Shown: positions 1 through 9,556 of the stretch, one piece after another
How positions within the stretch are numbered: the first letter of the stretch is position 1
Layout of the letters: each line of letters opens with the position of its first letter
Assembly (NCBI RefSeq): GCF_000331575.1
Contig: NZ_KB223527.1
Coordinates: 62,001 to 126,000 of the forward strand
Source of the DNA: Calidifontibacillus oryziterrae
GTDB lineage: Bacteria; Bacillota; Bacilli; Bacillales; Bacillaceae_J
Direction: 5' to 3'
DNA length: 64,000 bases
Notes under the pieces: generated by a model
What the model was told of the DNA's origin: nothing
The model's database searches: none
Seen by the model: the letters and a program-made list of their open reading frames with translations, nothing else
Position numbers and translations under genes: made by a program

Positions 1-526
1 GTGGTATCACAAACGATATCGATGTGATAATGCTTGTAGCAGGTAAGTTTGTCATAAATGGACCGAGCAAAAATTCTTGAATCGCAACTTGTTCCTCACC
101 ATTTTCACCATTAAGGTGGACAATAGCATCTAATGCAAGAGCTATTGCAGGTAAATCCGCAGACGGATCAGCATGAGCAATATTTCCACCAATTGTGCCT
201 TTATTGCGAATTTGCATATCTCCGATCTGCTTAATTGCATCTTTTAATACAGGTAAATGCTTCGCTATTGTTTCATCGTTTATAACATCTGCATAAGTTG
301 TTGCAGCACCTATCACAATACGTTTGCCATCTTTTTTAACACCTTTAAGCTCATTTATTCTACTAATGTCGATTAAAGTGGTCGGTGTCGTAAGGTGAAA
401 TTTCATTAAAGGAACTAAACTATGACCTCCGGCAATTAATTTTCCTTCACCATCGTTATTTTTTAAAAGTTCAATAGCTTCTGTAATGGTGGCTGCACGT
501 ACATATTCAAAACTTGTTGCGATCAT
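1..526 (-). CDS. Molybdenum hydroxylase FAD-binding subunit (CoxM/XdhB-like), 3' part missing
   Basis: This is the N-terminal 175 residues of the medium, FAD-carrying subunit of a xanthine dehydrogenase/CO dehydrogenase-type enzyme. It would pass electrons from the iron-sulfur subunit to an acceptor. Two FAD-binding signatures are readable: AGGHSLVPLM near residue 35 and TIGGNIAHADPSADLP near residue 110, followed by the GPFMTNL stretch typical of the family. No stop occurs before the window edge, so the gene continues to the left. Its ATG shares an ATGA overlap with the stop of the large-subunit gene, which implies translational coupling and one operon. Confidence 0.9.
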   Translation of the reverse strand, partial: MIATSFEYVRAATITEAIELLKNNDGEGKLIAGGHSLVPLMKFHLTTPTTLIDISRINELKGVKKDGKRIVIGAATTYADVINDETIAKHLPVLKDAIKQIGDMQIRNKGTIGGNIAHADPSADLPAIALALDAIVHLNGENGEEQVAIQEFLLGPFMTNLPATSIITSISFVIP

Positions 527-2871
527 TTTATATTCCTCCCTTCTTGCATCGCTGTCCAAACCTTTTCCGGAGTTAACGGCATTTCTAGATCAACGACACC
601 AAATGGCTTTAATGCATCTATAACAGCATTTACAATTGCAGATGGTGCAGCTGTTGTACCTGCTTCTCCGACCCCTTTAACACCAAGAGCATTCACTGGG
701 CTTGGCGATTCGATAAAGCTCGACTCGATCATCGGGAAGAAGCTTGCTTTTGGCATCGCATAATCCATGAATGTACCAGATAATAGTTGCCCCTTCTCAG
801 AATATACAGCTTGTTCCCACAACGCCTGACCAATTCCTTGGGCTATACCCCCATGAATTTGACCTTCTACAATCAATGGATTTATAATCCGCCCGACGTC
901 ATCAACGCAAACATATTTCTTAAGCTTCACCATTCCAGTGTCTTGGTCGACTTCAACAACACAAATGTGGGCTCCGAATGGATATACAAAATCAGGTGGG
1001 TCAAAGAATGATTGCCCTTCTAATGCTGGTTCGACACCTTCTGGTAAGTTCCATGCGTTATTCGCTGACCAGGCGATTTCTTGGAAGGTCCTAACTTTTT
1101 CAGGATGACCGTTAACTGAAAAAACCCCATTGTTAAAATCAACGTCACTAACGTCTACTTCCAATTCATGGGCTGCTATTGTTTTTGCTTTTTCAACAAC
1201 ACGTTCTGCTGCGAGTGCCAATGCACCACCTGCAACAGGGGTAGTTCTTGAACCGTATGTTCCCCATCCCATCGAATTGATTAACGTGTCACCGCTTACA
1301 AGTTCAATATCTTCTACCGGGATGCCAAATTTATCGGCAACAACTTGAGAAAATGTTGTTTTTTCTCCTTGGCCATGAGGAGAGGCGCCTGTAAAAATCG
1401 TCACTTTCCCACTTGGATGAACACGAATCGTGCTGTTTTCCCATAATCCTCCGCCAAACCCAATCGCACCAGCTACTTTCGATGGACCTAGCCCGCATAA
1501 CTCTACATATGTTGAAATTCCAACGCCAACTAACCGACCATTCTTGCGAGCTTCCTCTTGTTCCTTCCGCAATTCATCGTAGTTAATCGTATCAAGTGCA
1601 GTTCTTAATACCTTTTGATAATCGCCGCTATCATAATTACAGCCCATCGCATTTGTATAAGGGAACGAGCCTTGTGGAACGAGATTTATGCGTCGTACCT
1701 CTACTTGATCCATACCAATTTTATCTGCATAAAGATTTACAATCCGTTCAATTTGATAGGATGCCTCAGGTTTACCTGCTCCTCGGTACGCATCAGTTGG
1801 GGTTGTATTCGTATAAACTCCAATCGTCTCACATTCTGCATATGGGATCGTGTAAGCGCCGGTAATCATTAATCCGAAATCAATAGTTGGAACACCGGCA
1901 CCCATCGTTGATAAGTACGCACCTAGATTTGCGATATTTTTTGCACGGATAGCTAGAATTTTTCCGTCCTTTGTTCCTGCAAGTTCAGTCGTAATCACTT
2001 GATCTCGGGCGTGACTAGTTGCTAAGAAATGCTCTTGGCGATTTTCTATCCATTTAACTGGTTGCTTGAGATCCATCGCTGCAAAAGCGACCAAAGCTTC
2101 TTCAGTATAAACAGCAATTTTTGCTCCAAAACCGCCACCCATATCCGGAGCAATCACTCGTAATTTTGTTTCTGGTATTCCTAATATGTCTGAATAAGTC
2201 ATCCGGTGGATATGTGGATTTTGCGTTGTACACCATAGTGTTAACTCGCCACTTCCAGGATTGAAATGAGCAACCGCTGCTCTAGTTTCCATTGGATTTG
2301 CAACAACACGCTGTTCATAAAAGCGCTGTTTCACTACAACATCTGCGTTCACAAAAATGTCTTCAGGTACTGCACCAGCTTTCCATGTAAAAGCAATATT
2401 GTTCGGAACATCATCATAAATAGTAGGTGCTGTAGCTTCTAAAGCTTCCTCTTGATGAACGACTGCTGGCAGTTCCTCATATTCAACCTCAATCAAATCT
2501 AAGGCATCATATGCCACGTAACGACTATCAGCAATTACCATCGCAACTGCTTCGCCAACATAGTTTACTTTATCTGTGGCAAGGGGAACTCGATCCTTTG
2601 GTATTAAATCACATCCAGGTACTAACCAAATTGAACGAATCGACTTTATTTTATCTTGAACATCGCTTCCGGTATAAATTGCAATAACACCTGGAAGTTT
2701 TAAAGCTTCGTCTACTTGAACACTTTTAATCTTGGCATGGGCATATTGACTTCGTTTCATTGCAGCATAAAGCATATCTGGTAGTTTAATATCATCAGTA
2801 AAATGTCCATGACCAGTAATGAGCTTTTGATCTTCCTTCCGTTTCAACGGTTTCCCAACAACGTATGGCAT
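523..2871 (-). CDS. Molybdopterin-binding large subunit of a CoxL/xanthine dehydrogenase family enzyme
   Basis: This 782-residue protein is the molybdenum-cofactor catalytic subunit of a three-subunit hydroxylase. It has the cofactor glycine motif MGGGFGAK (244-251), an active-site loop AYRGAGK (361-367) and the C-terminal GVGEAG segment whose Glu736 is the expected catalytic base. CO-oxidising form I enzymes carry AYxCSFR in the loop. This sequence is the form II type, so the substrate is more likely an aldehyde, purine or other heterocycle than CO. The start abuts the small-subunit stop with no gap, and the end overlaps the FAD subunit by 4 bp. The substrate cannot be read from the sequence. 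Confidence 0.92.
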   Translation of the reverse strand: MPYVVGKPLKRKEDQKLITGHGHFTDDIKLPDMLYAAMKRSQYAHAKIKSVQVDEALKLPGVIAIYTGSDVQDKIKSIRSIWLVPGCDLIPKDRVPLATDKVNYVGEAVAMVIADSRYVAYDALDLIEVEYEELPAVVHQEEALEATAPTIYDDVPNNIAFTWKAGAVPEDIFVNADVVVKQRFYEQRVVANPMETRAAVAHFNPGSGELTLWCTTQNPHIHRMTYSDILGIPETKLRVIAPDMGGGFGAKIAVYTEEALVAFAAMDLKQPVKWIENRQEHFLATSHARDQVITTELAGTKDGKILAIRAKNIANLGAYLSTMGAGVPTIDFGLMITGAYTIPYAECETIGVYTNTTPTDAYRGAGKPEASYQIERIVNLYADKIGMDQVEVRRINLVPQGSFPYTNAMGCNYDSGDYQKVLRTALDTINYDELRKEQEEARKNGRLVGVGISTYVELCGLGPSKVAGAIGFGGGLWENSTIRVHPSGKVTIFTGASPHGQGEKTTFSQVVADKFGIPVEDIELVSGDTLINSMGWGTYGSRTTPVAGGALALAAERVVEKAKTIAAHELEVDVSDVDFNNGVFSVNGHPEKVRTFQEIAWSANNAWNLPEGVEPALEGQSFFDPPDFVYPFGAHICVVEVDQDTGMVKLKKYVCVDDVGRIINPLIVEGQIHGGIAQGIGQALWEQAVYSEKGQLLSGTFMDYAMPKASFFPMIESSFIESPSPVNALGVKGVGEAGTTAAPSAIVNAVIDALKPFGVVDLEMPLTPEKVWTAMQEGRNIK

Positions 2872-3399
2872 CTAGCGTTCCCCCTCTGTCAACGTAGCTT
2901 CGGCAATTGCTATCTCTTCATTTTCAGTTCGCATTAGTTTTGCAGCATGCTGCACTGCTTTTACGATAAATTGATAGCCCGTACAACGGCATATTACACC
3001 TTCTAAAGCATTTCTGATCTCATCTTCTGTAGGATTTAGATTTTCATGTAAAAGATTGCTAGCAGCCATCATCACTCCAGGGGTACAAAATCCGCATTGC
3101 AACCCATGTTCTTCCCAGAAACCTTGTTGAATGGGGTGCAGTTTTTCAACAGAACCCAATCCTTCAACTGTTGTAATCGCTGTTCCGTCTGCTTGAACTG
3201 CTAAAACAGTGCAAGATTTAATAGCTTTTCCATCCATTAACACTGTGCAAGCACCACATTGGCTTGTATCACAACCGATATGTGTTCCTGTTAGATTAAA
3301 TTCATCCCGCAATAAGTGAACTAGTAAAGTTCGTGGTTCGACTTCGGCTGATCGTGTTTTACCATTTACATTTACCGTAACGTTTACCTTTTTCGTCAT
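2872..3399 (-). CDS. [2Fe-2S] small subunit of the molybdenum hydroxylase (CoxS-like)
   Basis: The product (175 aa) is the electron-transfer subunit with two [2Fe-2S] clusters. A plant-ferredoxin-type set is visible at Cys43, Cys48, Cys51 and Cys63 ([10 protein letters not shown]), and a second C-x2-C-x31-C-x-C set at Cys102, Cys105, Cys137 and Cys139 (CGFCTPG, CRCTG). The frame is open 54 bp further upstream, but GGAGG stands 8 nt before ATG 3399, and family members begin near this Met. The stop codon touches the large-subunit ATG. A short hairpin (AAAATGTG/CACATTTT, 3418-3440) lies just upstream of the ribosome site. Confidence 0.93.
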   Translation of the reverse strand: MTKKVNVTVNVNGKTRSAEVEPRTLLVHLLRDEFNLTGTHIGCDTSQCGACTVLMDGKAIKSCTVLAVQADGTAITTVEGLGSVEKLHPIQQGFWEEHGLQCGFCTPGVMMAASNLLHENLNPTEDEIRNALEGVICRCTGYQFIVKAVQHAAKLMRTENEEIAIAEATLTEGER

Positions 3400-3453
3400 G
3401 TTAACGACCTCCTTTTTAAAATGTGGAATCCACACATTTTGCTTTAGATACAA

Positions 3454-3540
3454 AATTCATTCTTGAAAATTCGGAAATTACTTTTGCAATTTTTGATGAT
3501 CTACACATTTTGCTTTAGATCAAACTTTATACATAAAAAC
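3454..3540. repeat. Short direct repeat between coxG-like and coxS-like genes
   Basis: The motif CACATTTTGCTTTAGAT appears twice, near 3433-3449 and near 3503-3519, about 70 bp apart. The first copy also forms the right arm of the small hairpin before the small-subunit gene. No function is evident. Confidence 0.5.
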
Positions 3541-3990
3541 TTAGGAAATGACTTTTACCATTTCTTTTTCTGCAGCTTTAAAAAATTGTCCTAAAATGAC
3601 TTTCGCTACCCCGCCGAGGACACGCTGCCCAACAGCTGCCAAGAGACCAGTTACTTCTACCTCTGCTATACAGGCAACTTCGGTACTATCCCCTGTTTCT
3701 TCTAAAAACATCTCAGCGATTGCGTTAATTTCTCCTGGCTTCCCTTTTCCTTTTACATGTAGACGATAGGAGTTTGGAGGTATTTGATCCGTTTGTTGAA
3801 CCTCTGCGGCGAAAAGACCTTTGACTGGTCCAGTGTTTAAGCCCAGTTCCGCAACGTAAACATCACTAGTGATTTCTTCAAATGATTTGCAGCCAGGCAG
3901 TGAGTTTCGCAGGACATCCTCATCTTGTATGTATGTCCAGACTGTACTTTTTGGCAAAGCGAATTTGTAGGTATACTCGATTTTCAACAT
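3541..3990 (-). CDS. CoxG-like SRPBCC domain protein
   Basis: This 149-residue protein belongs to the CoxG (carbon monoxide dehydrogenase subunit G) branch of the SRPBCC/START fold. It starts with the typical LPKSTVWTYIQDEDVLRNSLPGC segment, which forms the lid and first helix of the lipid- or cofactor-binding cavity. The C-terminus is amphipathic. In studied systems CoxG helps recruit the molybdenum hydroxylase to the membrane; that role here is inference. ATG 3990 follows a GGAGGGG ribosome site. It is the first gene of the four-gene operon and lies 141 bp upstream of the small-subunit start. Confidence 0.82.
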   Translation of the reverse strand: MLKIEYTYKFALPKSTVWTYIQDEDVLRNSLPGCKSFEEITSDVYVAELGLNTGPVKGLFAAEVQQTDQIPPNSYRLHVKGKGKPGEINAIAEMFLEETGDSTEVACIAEVEVTGLLAAVGQRVLGGVAKVILGQFFKAAEKEMVKVIS

Positions 3991-4163
3991 ACCCCTCCTT
4001 ATTGGTTATCATCGCTAAAATTGAATGATGTAGACGAAATACGAGAGAAAGCGACATTCACCAAGAATTTCATGTAAATAGAAATAAATAAGACAAAATG
4101 TATACTTATCCTATTTTTACTAGCACTAGGAAACTATTATTACTAAACAATTACAAAAACAAT

Positions 4164-4205
4164 AAAAAAAGGTAAGACCCCTAAATACGGGTCTTACCTT
4201 TTTCT
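4164..4205 (-). terminator. Rho-independent terminator after the DUF1292 gene
   Basis: A perfect 15-bp stem (AAAAAGGTAAGACCC and its complement, 4166-4180 with 4189-4203) with an 8-nt loop is followed on the minus strand by a T-run. The T-rich flank on the other side may let it work in both directions. Confidence 0.88.
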
Positions 4206-4274
4206 GTTTTTTACCATATTGATCGCAATAATTACTAAGCAAAGTCGTTAAAATCGAAATAACGAGTAGTCGTT

Positions 4275-4547
4275 TTATTCTTCTTCCTTGTCAAAAATTT
4301 CATCAAAGATTGCGGAAACCTTTTCGAATTCATCATCATTTTCGATAAAAGACAAGTCTCCATCCTCTTCAACCTTTAAAAAGAAAATATCTAAGTCCTC
4401 GTCACTATCTTCTTCTATGTCGGCAACAAAGCTAACAGCAACATATTCTGTATTCTCAATTTCAGCAATAGCTAATACTTCAACCTCTTGTTCATCATCG
4501 TTTTCATCGCTAATAGTAAACACTTCACCTATTTCAAATTTTTCCAT
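4275..4547 (-). CDS. DUF1292 family acidic protein (YrzB-like)
   Basis: A 90-residue, highly acidic protein (many D and E residues, ending DEIFDKEEE) of the DUF1292 family found across Firmicutes; molecular function is unknown. A longer frame exists, but AAAGGTGG lies just before ATG 4547, and family members start with this MEKFEIGEVFT-type segment. It is monocistronic, with its own terminator at 4164-4205. Confidence 0.85.
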   Translation of the reverse strand: MEKFEIGEVFTISDENDDEQEVEVLAIAEIENTEYVAVSFVADIEEDSDEDLDIFFLKVEEDGDLSFIENDDEFEKVSAIFDEIFDKEEE

Positions 4548-4752
4548 GTCTTTTCCACCTTTCCCACTTTTAATTATAATAGCAACGAGCAGCTTTACAT
4601 ACATTATTATTCCATAATTTGGGCGCTTTAGTAATGAAAGTCTGCCATCTTGTTCATTATCTCACTAACGAAAGCGACCTGCAATTAATGTTAGAGCTAG
4701 TTGATCCAATTCACTACATCCTCAATTTGTTTAGTTAAAAAATCTTACCACT

Positions 4753-5715
4753 TTAAACAACAACATGTGCTGGAATTTTTCCGGTTACACCGTTAATAAG
4801 GTTATCTGCGGCAAGATGAGCCATTTTTATTCTTGTACGGATACTAGCGCTACCAATATGAGGTAACGTCACGACATTCGGTAGTGTTAACAATGGATGA
4901 TCGAATGGAACTGGCTCTGTTGCGAACACGTCTAAGCCCGCTGCCCAAATTCCGTTATTTTTCAACGCCTGATAAAGTGCATCCTCATCTACAATACCAC
5001 CTCTTGCCGTGTTAATTAAAATCGCACTATTTTTCATTAATGACAGCTCACGGTGAGAGATTAAATTGTTTGTTTCAGGTGTGTAAGGCGCCATTATGAC
5101 AACAAAGTCTGATTGCTGCAGAAGTGTATCCATATCTGTGTAGTGAACACCAAGCATTTCTTCGATATCATGCTTCCGATTGCGATTATAATATAACACC
5201 TTCATATCAAAACCTTTCGCCCGTCTTGCGACCGCTTCACCAATTCTGCCCATGCCGATAATGCCGATTGTTGTTCCAAACACGTCTTGTCCAGTTAACT
5301 GCATCGGTGCCCAAGCTTTCCAATTGCCATTCCTTATAAAATTTGAGGCTTCAATTATGCGTCGTGATGTTGCCATTAACAAAGCAAATGTTAAATCTGC
5401 CGTTGTTTCAGTAAGCACACCTGGTGTATTAGTCACCGTGATTCCTCGCTCTTTAGCCACGTTAATATCAATATTGTTGTGTCCGACAGCCATGTTGGAG
5501 ATCACTTTTAGCTTAGGCGCATTATTTAGTAGCTTCTCATCAATTGTCTCAGTTATTAAACAAAATATACCTTCGATGTCCTCTACTTTTTTTTCTAAAA
5601 TTTCTCGTGGTATTGGTCTTTCTTCATCCGGCCACATATCGACTTCACATACTTCAGAAATTTTTGAAACCACCTCATCGGCAATTTTACGGGTTATCAA
5701 AATTTTTGGTTTCAT
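4753..5715 (-). CDS. D-isomer 2-hydroxyacid dehydrogenase (glyoxylate/hydroxypyruvate reductase type)
   Basis: This 320-residue NAD(P)-dependent dehydrogenase reduces short 2-keto acids such as glyoxylate or hydroxypyruvate. It has the Rossmann motif GIIGMGRIG (151-159) and the three catalytic residues Arg238 (NTARGG), Glu267 (LDVFATEP) and His286 (LPHIG). Length and domain order match the GyaR/GhrB branch. Substrate choice among glyoxylate, hydroxypyruvate and 2-ketogluconate is not decidable by eye. It is flanked by terminator-like sequences, so it is probably transcribed alone. Confidence 0.88.
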   Translation of the reverse strand: MKPKILITRKIADEVVSKISEVCEVDMWPDEERPIPREILEKKVEDIEGIFCLITETIDEKLLNNAPKLKVISNMAVGHNNIDINVAKERGITVTNTPGVLTETTADLTFALLMATSRRIIEASNFIRNGNWKAWAPMQLTGQDVFGTTIGIIGMGRIGEAVARRAKGFDMKVLYYNRNRKHDIEEMLGVHYTDMDTLLQQSDFVVIMAPYTPETNNLISHRELSLMKNSAILINTARGGIVDEDALYQALKNNGIWAAGLDVFATEPVPFDHPLLTLPNVVTLPHIGSASIRTRIKMAHLAADNLINGVTGKIPAHVVV

Positions 5716-5787
5716 CGTGCATCCCTTTCCTAAGTAAAATCTTTGAACATAAAATATCGATTGTTAAAACAACCCATTTTAAAAAAA

Positions 5788-5824
5788 ATGAAAGGGAATT
5801 CCATTAACGGAAATCCCATTTTTT
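5788..5824. terminator. Imperfect hairpin upstream of the 2-hydroxyacid dehydrogenase
   Basis: GGGAATTCC and GGAAATCCC form a 9-bp stem with one mismatch around an ATTAAC loop, followed by a T-run on the plus strand. Its T-run orientation does not suit the minus-strand neighbours well, so its role as a terminator is uncertain. Confidence 0.4.
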
Positions 5825-5963
5825 TACATAATCAAATTATACAATTATCTAGTAGCATTGATTAGTTTCCCATATTTTAGTGTAGTATAAATTGAACACG
5901 AGCTTTATTGATTTATGAATTGACATTGCAAATAAAGTTTAAAATTCCCTTGAATTGCGATGT

Positions 5964-6116
5964 CTAGCTAGGTGTCACTTGATCAGTTAACCTCGTTACT
6001 TCGGTAAAATTCCCATTTTCCAAGTCCTTATTGGATGCACTTTCCGCAAGCTCCTCTTGGTCGTCAATTCCTGGAGCTACAGTTGCTTTAACTTCGTTTT
6101 CCTGTCTTTTTTCCAA
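5964..6116 (-). CDS. Small hypothetical protein, 50 aa, TTG start
   Basis: In the 555-bp gap between the hydroxyacid dehydrogenase and the aldehyde dehydrogenase there is a 50-codon frame starting at TTG 6116. It is preceded by AAGGAGT at a good distance (about 9 nt). The product is hydrophilic and acidic (MEKRQENEVKATVAPGIDD at the N-terminus, ending TPS), with no transmembrane segment or known motif. The well-placed ribosome site is the main reason to list it. I do not recognise it, and it may be spurious. Confidence 0.4.
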   Translation of the reverse strand: MEKRQENEVKATVAPGIDDQEELAESASNKDLENGNFTEVTRLTDQVTPS

Positions 6117-6270
6117 AATGGAATCACTCCTTAAACAAGTTTTACTGTTTAAGTTTCCCCGAAAAAATAGTTTATATGCGTCAACGATCTTAAAATAACT
6201 TGTTATAAAACAAACACCCCAAAACTGGACTTTTTAAAGTAGGTCCATATTGTAGAATATTCACTTATCA

Positions 6271-7716
6271 TTATTTATTTCTATTTATAATCACGAGCTT
6301 CATTTCGGTCATTTCTTCTATCGCATATTTCAAGCCTTCACGACCAAACCCGCTATTTTTGACACCACCGTAAGGCATATGATCGACACGATAAGTTGGA
6401 ATGTCATTAATGAGAACACCACCAACCTCAAGATCTTCAGCTGCATCCATGGCGACATGAATATTGTTTGTAAAAATACCTGCCTGTAACCCATAGGCTG
6501 AATCATTCACTAATGCTACAGCCTCTTCAACAGAAGAAATTTTGTTTATGATGACTACAGGAGCAAAGACTTCCTGGCAAGAAATTTTCACATCATTTTT
6601 AACATTTAATAAAACCGTTGGTTGCAGCATATTGCCTATTATTTCACCACCAACAGCCACCAATGCTCCACTTGTTACGGCATCATCAATCCACCGTTTC
6701 GCCCGATCTACATCGTTTGCAGAAATTAACGCAGATACATCTGTGTTAGGATCTAACGGATCACCAAGTGTTAATTGTTTCGTTTGTTCAACAAATTTAG
6801 AGACAAACTCGTCATATTGACTCACATGTACATAAACCCGTTGGACAGAAATACAAACCTGACCTTGGTTAGAGAATGCCCCTGTGATGCAACGAGAAAT
6901 CAGAGTTGGAGTCAACGTAACACCTTCATCTATGATGACAGCAGAGTTTGACCCTAGCTCTAACGTTACGCGTTTTAAACCTGCTTTATTACGAAGACCA
7001 ATTCCGACAGCCGGACTACCAGTAAATGTAACCATTTTCACACGATCGTCAGTCACTAACGCATCACCGATTACACTACCTCGTCCAGTGACGACGTTTA
7101 ACGCTCCTTTTGGCATACCCGCTTCCTCTGCAACTTTTGCTAAAAAGATAGCAGATAACGGAGTTTGGGAAGCAGGCTTTAAAACAACAGGATTCCCAGC
7201 AGCAATTGCGGGTCCCACTTTATGGGCAACTAGATTCATAGGGAAATTGAACGGTGTGATCGCAGCAATAACACCTATAGGTTCACGAATCGTATAGGCA
7301 AAACGATTTTCTCCACCAGGTGCCGCATCCATCGGAAGTGTTTCACCATAGATCCGTTTCGCTTCTTCGGCTGCAAATTTATACGTTAGGATCGTTCTTG
7401 CCACTTCTCCCTTTGCCGTAGTGATTGGTTTTGCTGATTCTTTTGCAATGATTTCAGCTGCCTCATCAGCTCGCTCTGCAAAAATCGCAGAAATCCTCTC
7501 GAGTATTGCAGCCCGTTCATGTGCCGCCATATTGCGGAGCTTCTTCCGAGCTGCTTCAGCGGCAGCGATTGCGTTTTTAACATCTTTAACAGTAGCTACT
7601 GGAATTTCTGCTAATAATTCACCGCTATATGGTGATTGGAGCGGCGATACTTGTTCTGCTTCGATCCACTCTCCATTTATAAAAAGCTTTTCGATATTGC
7701 TGTGCTGAATTGCCAT
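6271..7716 (-). CDS. Aldehyde dehydrogenase, probable last step of GABA catabolism
   Basis: A 481-residue NAD(P)-dependent aldehyde dehydrogenase with catalytic Cys288 (NQGQVCISV), general base Glu253 (LELGS) and oxyanion Asn157 (TPFNFP). The LELGSNSAV segment is unlike classic GabD and resembles the lactaldehyde/F21-type subgroup. Because it directly follows gabT in the polyamine cluster, succinate semialdehyde is the best-supported substrate, but this is a context inference. ATG 7716 is chosen because GAGGTGAT precedes it; the GTG three codons earlier lies inside that ribosome site. Confidence 0.85.
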   Translation of the reverse strand: MAIQHSNIEKLFINGEWIEAEQVSPLQSPYSGELLAEIPVATVKDVKNAIAAAEAARKKLRNMAAHERAAILERISAIFAERADEAAEIIAKESAKPITTAKGEVARTILTYKFAAEEAKRIYGETLPMDAAPGGENRFAYTIREPIGVIAAITPFNFPMNLVAHKVGPAIAAGNPVVLKPASQTPLSAIFLAKVAEEAGMPKGALNVVTGRGSVIGDALVTDDRVKMVTFTGSPAVGIGLRNKAGLKRVTLELGSNSAVIIDEGVTLTPTLISRCITGAFSNQGQVCISVQRVYVHVSQYDEFVSKFVEQTKQLTLGDPLDPNTDVSALISANDVDRAKRWIDDAVTSGALVAVGGEIIGNMLQPTVLLNVKNDVKISCQEVFAPVVIINKISSVEEAVALVNDSAYGLQAGIFTNNIHVAMDAAEDLEVGGVLINDIPTYRVDHMPYGGVKNSGFGREGLKYAIEEMTEMKLVIINRNK

Positions 7717-7956
7717 TATGATCACCTCAACAATTTTAATAAAAGTCGTTTAAAGATCTCCTTTGAAATATTTAGCACAATTTATTGTTTGTGCATTGAC
7801 TTCATTTTTATATACGTCGTAATGAATGCTACTAAAAAAGTTAGCGCCAATTAGTGTTTGTAAACATAGTTGCAAATATATTACCATACAGATTGCTTTA
7901 TAAACTAATATACTGCTTAGATGTTTATTTTTATCACAAATATTTGTTTAGCTGAA

Positions 7957-9309
7957 TTATTTTGCTGTTAAATCGTCAAATACCTCATCAATAATGGTTA
8001 ATGCTTCTTTGAGCTGATCTTGAGTAATAACTAATGGACATAAAATTCTTATAACATTACTATATATTCCTGCCGATAAAACGACAACTCCTCGGCGGTT
8101 CACTTCTGCAATTACTTGACTTGCAAACTGTTTATCTGGTATTTTGGACTCTCGGTCTTTCACAATCTCAATTGCACACATCGCACCAAGACCACGAACA
8201 TCCCCAATTTTTGAATATTTTTCCTGCATGCTTCTAAAAGATGCCAAAATCGTTTCACCAATTTCATTGGCACGGTCGACTAAGCCGTCTGTCTCGATCA
8301 TTTTTATCACTTCAAGTCCAGCAACACAGCCTAAAGGACTTCCACTAAACGTACCGCCAATTTCCCCAACATTTGGAGCATCCATAATTTCTGATCTACC
8401 TGTTACTGCACTTATTGGTATACCTGCTCCTAGAGATTTCGATAATGTGATTAAATCTGGTTCAATTCCAAAGTGCTCACACGCAAACATTTTTCCAGTT
8501 CGGCCAAAACCTGTTTGGATTTCGTCAGCTATGAATAAAATACCATGCTGTTCACAGATCGATTTTAATTGTCTCATAAAGTTAGTTGATGGCACAATAA
8601 AGCCGCCTTCACCTTGAACGGGCTCTATTATAATTGCTGCAATATCTTCAGGTGGTACCTCGCTAATAAAGAAGTCATCAATTTGGTTGAATAAAAACTG
8701 GTCAAGTTCTTCGTTTGTCATTCCCTTTGGCTTCCTGTAGTAATACGGATAACGAAGCTTATACGTATCGGTCGCAAATGGACCAAATCCATTTTTATAA
8801 GGCTTTACTTTACTAGTAAGACTCATTGTTAAAAGTGTTCGCCCGTGATACCCACGATCAAAGGAAACAACCGCTCTTCTACCCGTAAATTTTCTTGCAA
8901 ATTTGACGGCATTTTCAACAGCTTCAGCACCAGAATTAAAGAATACTGTTTTTTTCTTAAAGCTTCCTGGTGTGATTTCATTTAATTTTTTCGCTAAATT
9001 TATATACGATTCATACATAAGAACGTTAAAACTAGGATGTATAAAACGGTCTAATTGGTTTTTTAGAGCTTCAATTACCTTAGGTGGACAATGTCCTACA
9101 TTTAATGTTCCAATTGCACCGCCGAGATCAATTAGTTGATTTCCATCCACATCTGTTACAATCGCCCCTTCTGCTTTATCAATAAAAGCAGGCGATGTAT
9201 GAAATGGCCCCCGTGGAACATTTTCCTCACGGATGCGATATAACTCCTTAGATTTTTCCCCTGGAATACTAGTTTTGACCTGGACATACTTTTTGTTTGT
9301 TGTCGTCAT
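7957..9309 (-). CDS. gabT: 4-aminobutyrate aminotransferase (class III)
   Basis: A 450-residue PLP-dependent class III aminotransferase that should move the amino group of GABA to 2-oxoglutarate, giving succinate semialdehyde and glutamate. The PLP lysine is Lys291 (LSKSLGAG), with Asp262 (IADEIQTGFGR) contacting the pyridine nitrogen. The FNSGAEAVENAVK stretch for phosphate binding is also present. ATG 9309 follows AAAGGGTGG. The gene lies between the PatA gene and an aldehyde dehydrogenase, matching the order of the GABA branch of putrescine breakdown. Related ornithine or putrescine aminotransferase specificity cannot be wholly excluded. Confidence 0.87.
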   Translation of the reverse strand: MTTTNKKYVQVKTSIPGEKSKELYRIREENVPRGPFHTSPAFIDKAEGAIVTDVDGNQLIDLGGAIGTLNVGHCPPKVIEALKNQLDRFIHPSFNVLMYESYINLAKKLNEITPGSFKKKTVFFNSGAEAVENAVKFARKFTGRRAVVSFDRGYHGRTLLTMSLTSKVKPYKNGFGPFATDTYKLRYPYYYRKPKGMTNEELDQFLFNQIDDFFISEVPPEDIAAIIIEPVQGEGGFIVPSTNFMRQLKSICEQHGILFIADEIQTGFGRTGKMFACEHFGIEPDLITLSKSLGAGIPISAVTGRSEIMDAPNVGEIGGTFSGSPLGCVAGLEVIKMIETDGLVDRANEIGETILASFRSMQEKYSKIGDVRGLGAMCAIEIVKDRESKIPDKQFASQVIAEVNRRGVVVLSAGIYSNVIRILCPLVITQDQLKEALTIIDEVFDDLTAK

Positions 9310-9339
9310 CTTTTCCACCCTTTCATTCGATAAAAATCA

Positions 9340-9434
9340 TTTTGCAATGAGTTTCCTCTACTACCATAAATTATTTTTGCAATGTGTTTCCTCTACTACC
9401 ATAATTAATTTTGCAATGTGTTTCCTTTTCTACC
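9340..9434. repeat. Tandem repeat array, ~35-bp unit, 2.7 copies, just upstream of gabT
   Basis: Units begin at 9340, 9375 and 9409 with TTTTGCAATGxGTTTCC and continue with CTCTACTACCATAA. The third copy is truncated. The array starts 31 bp upstream of the gabT ATG, so it lies in the gabT leader or promoter region. Confidence 0.85.
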
Positions 9435-9556
9435 TTGCTAAAACTATGCAAGCAAACCGTTACGAAAAAGGGAAGGATTCCCCCTTTCCTTCTAGCTTAT
9501 TAAACTCAAAACAACTTAATACTAATTTAAATAATTACAATTTAACTCTTGGTGAG

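Noticed and set aside
523-2871. True aerobic carbon monoxide dehydrogenase
   Set aside because: The active-site loop reads AYRGAGK rather than AYxCSFR, so CO oxidation is not supported.
4288-4617. 109-codon plus-strand frame opposite the DUF1292 gene
   Set aside because: It is the antisense of an acidic gene, giving a Ser-rich artefact; the minus-strand frame has a ribosome site and a known family.
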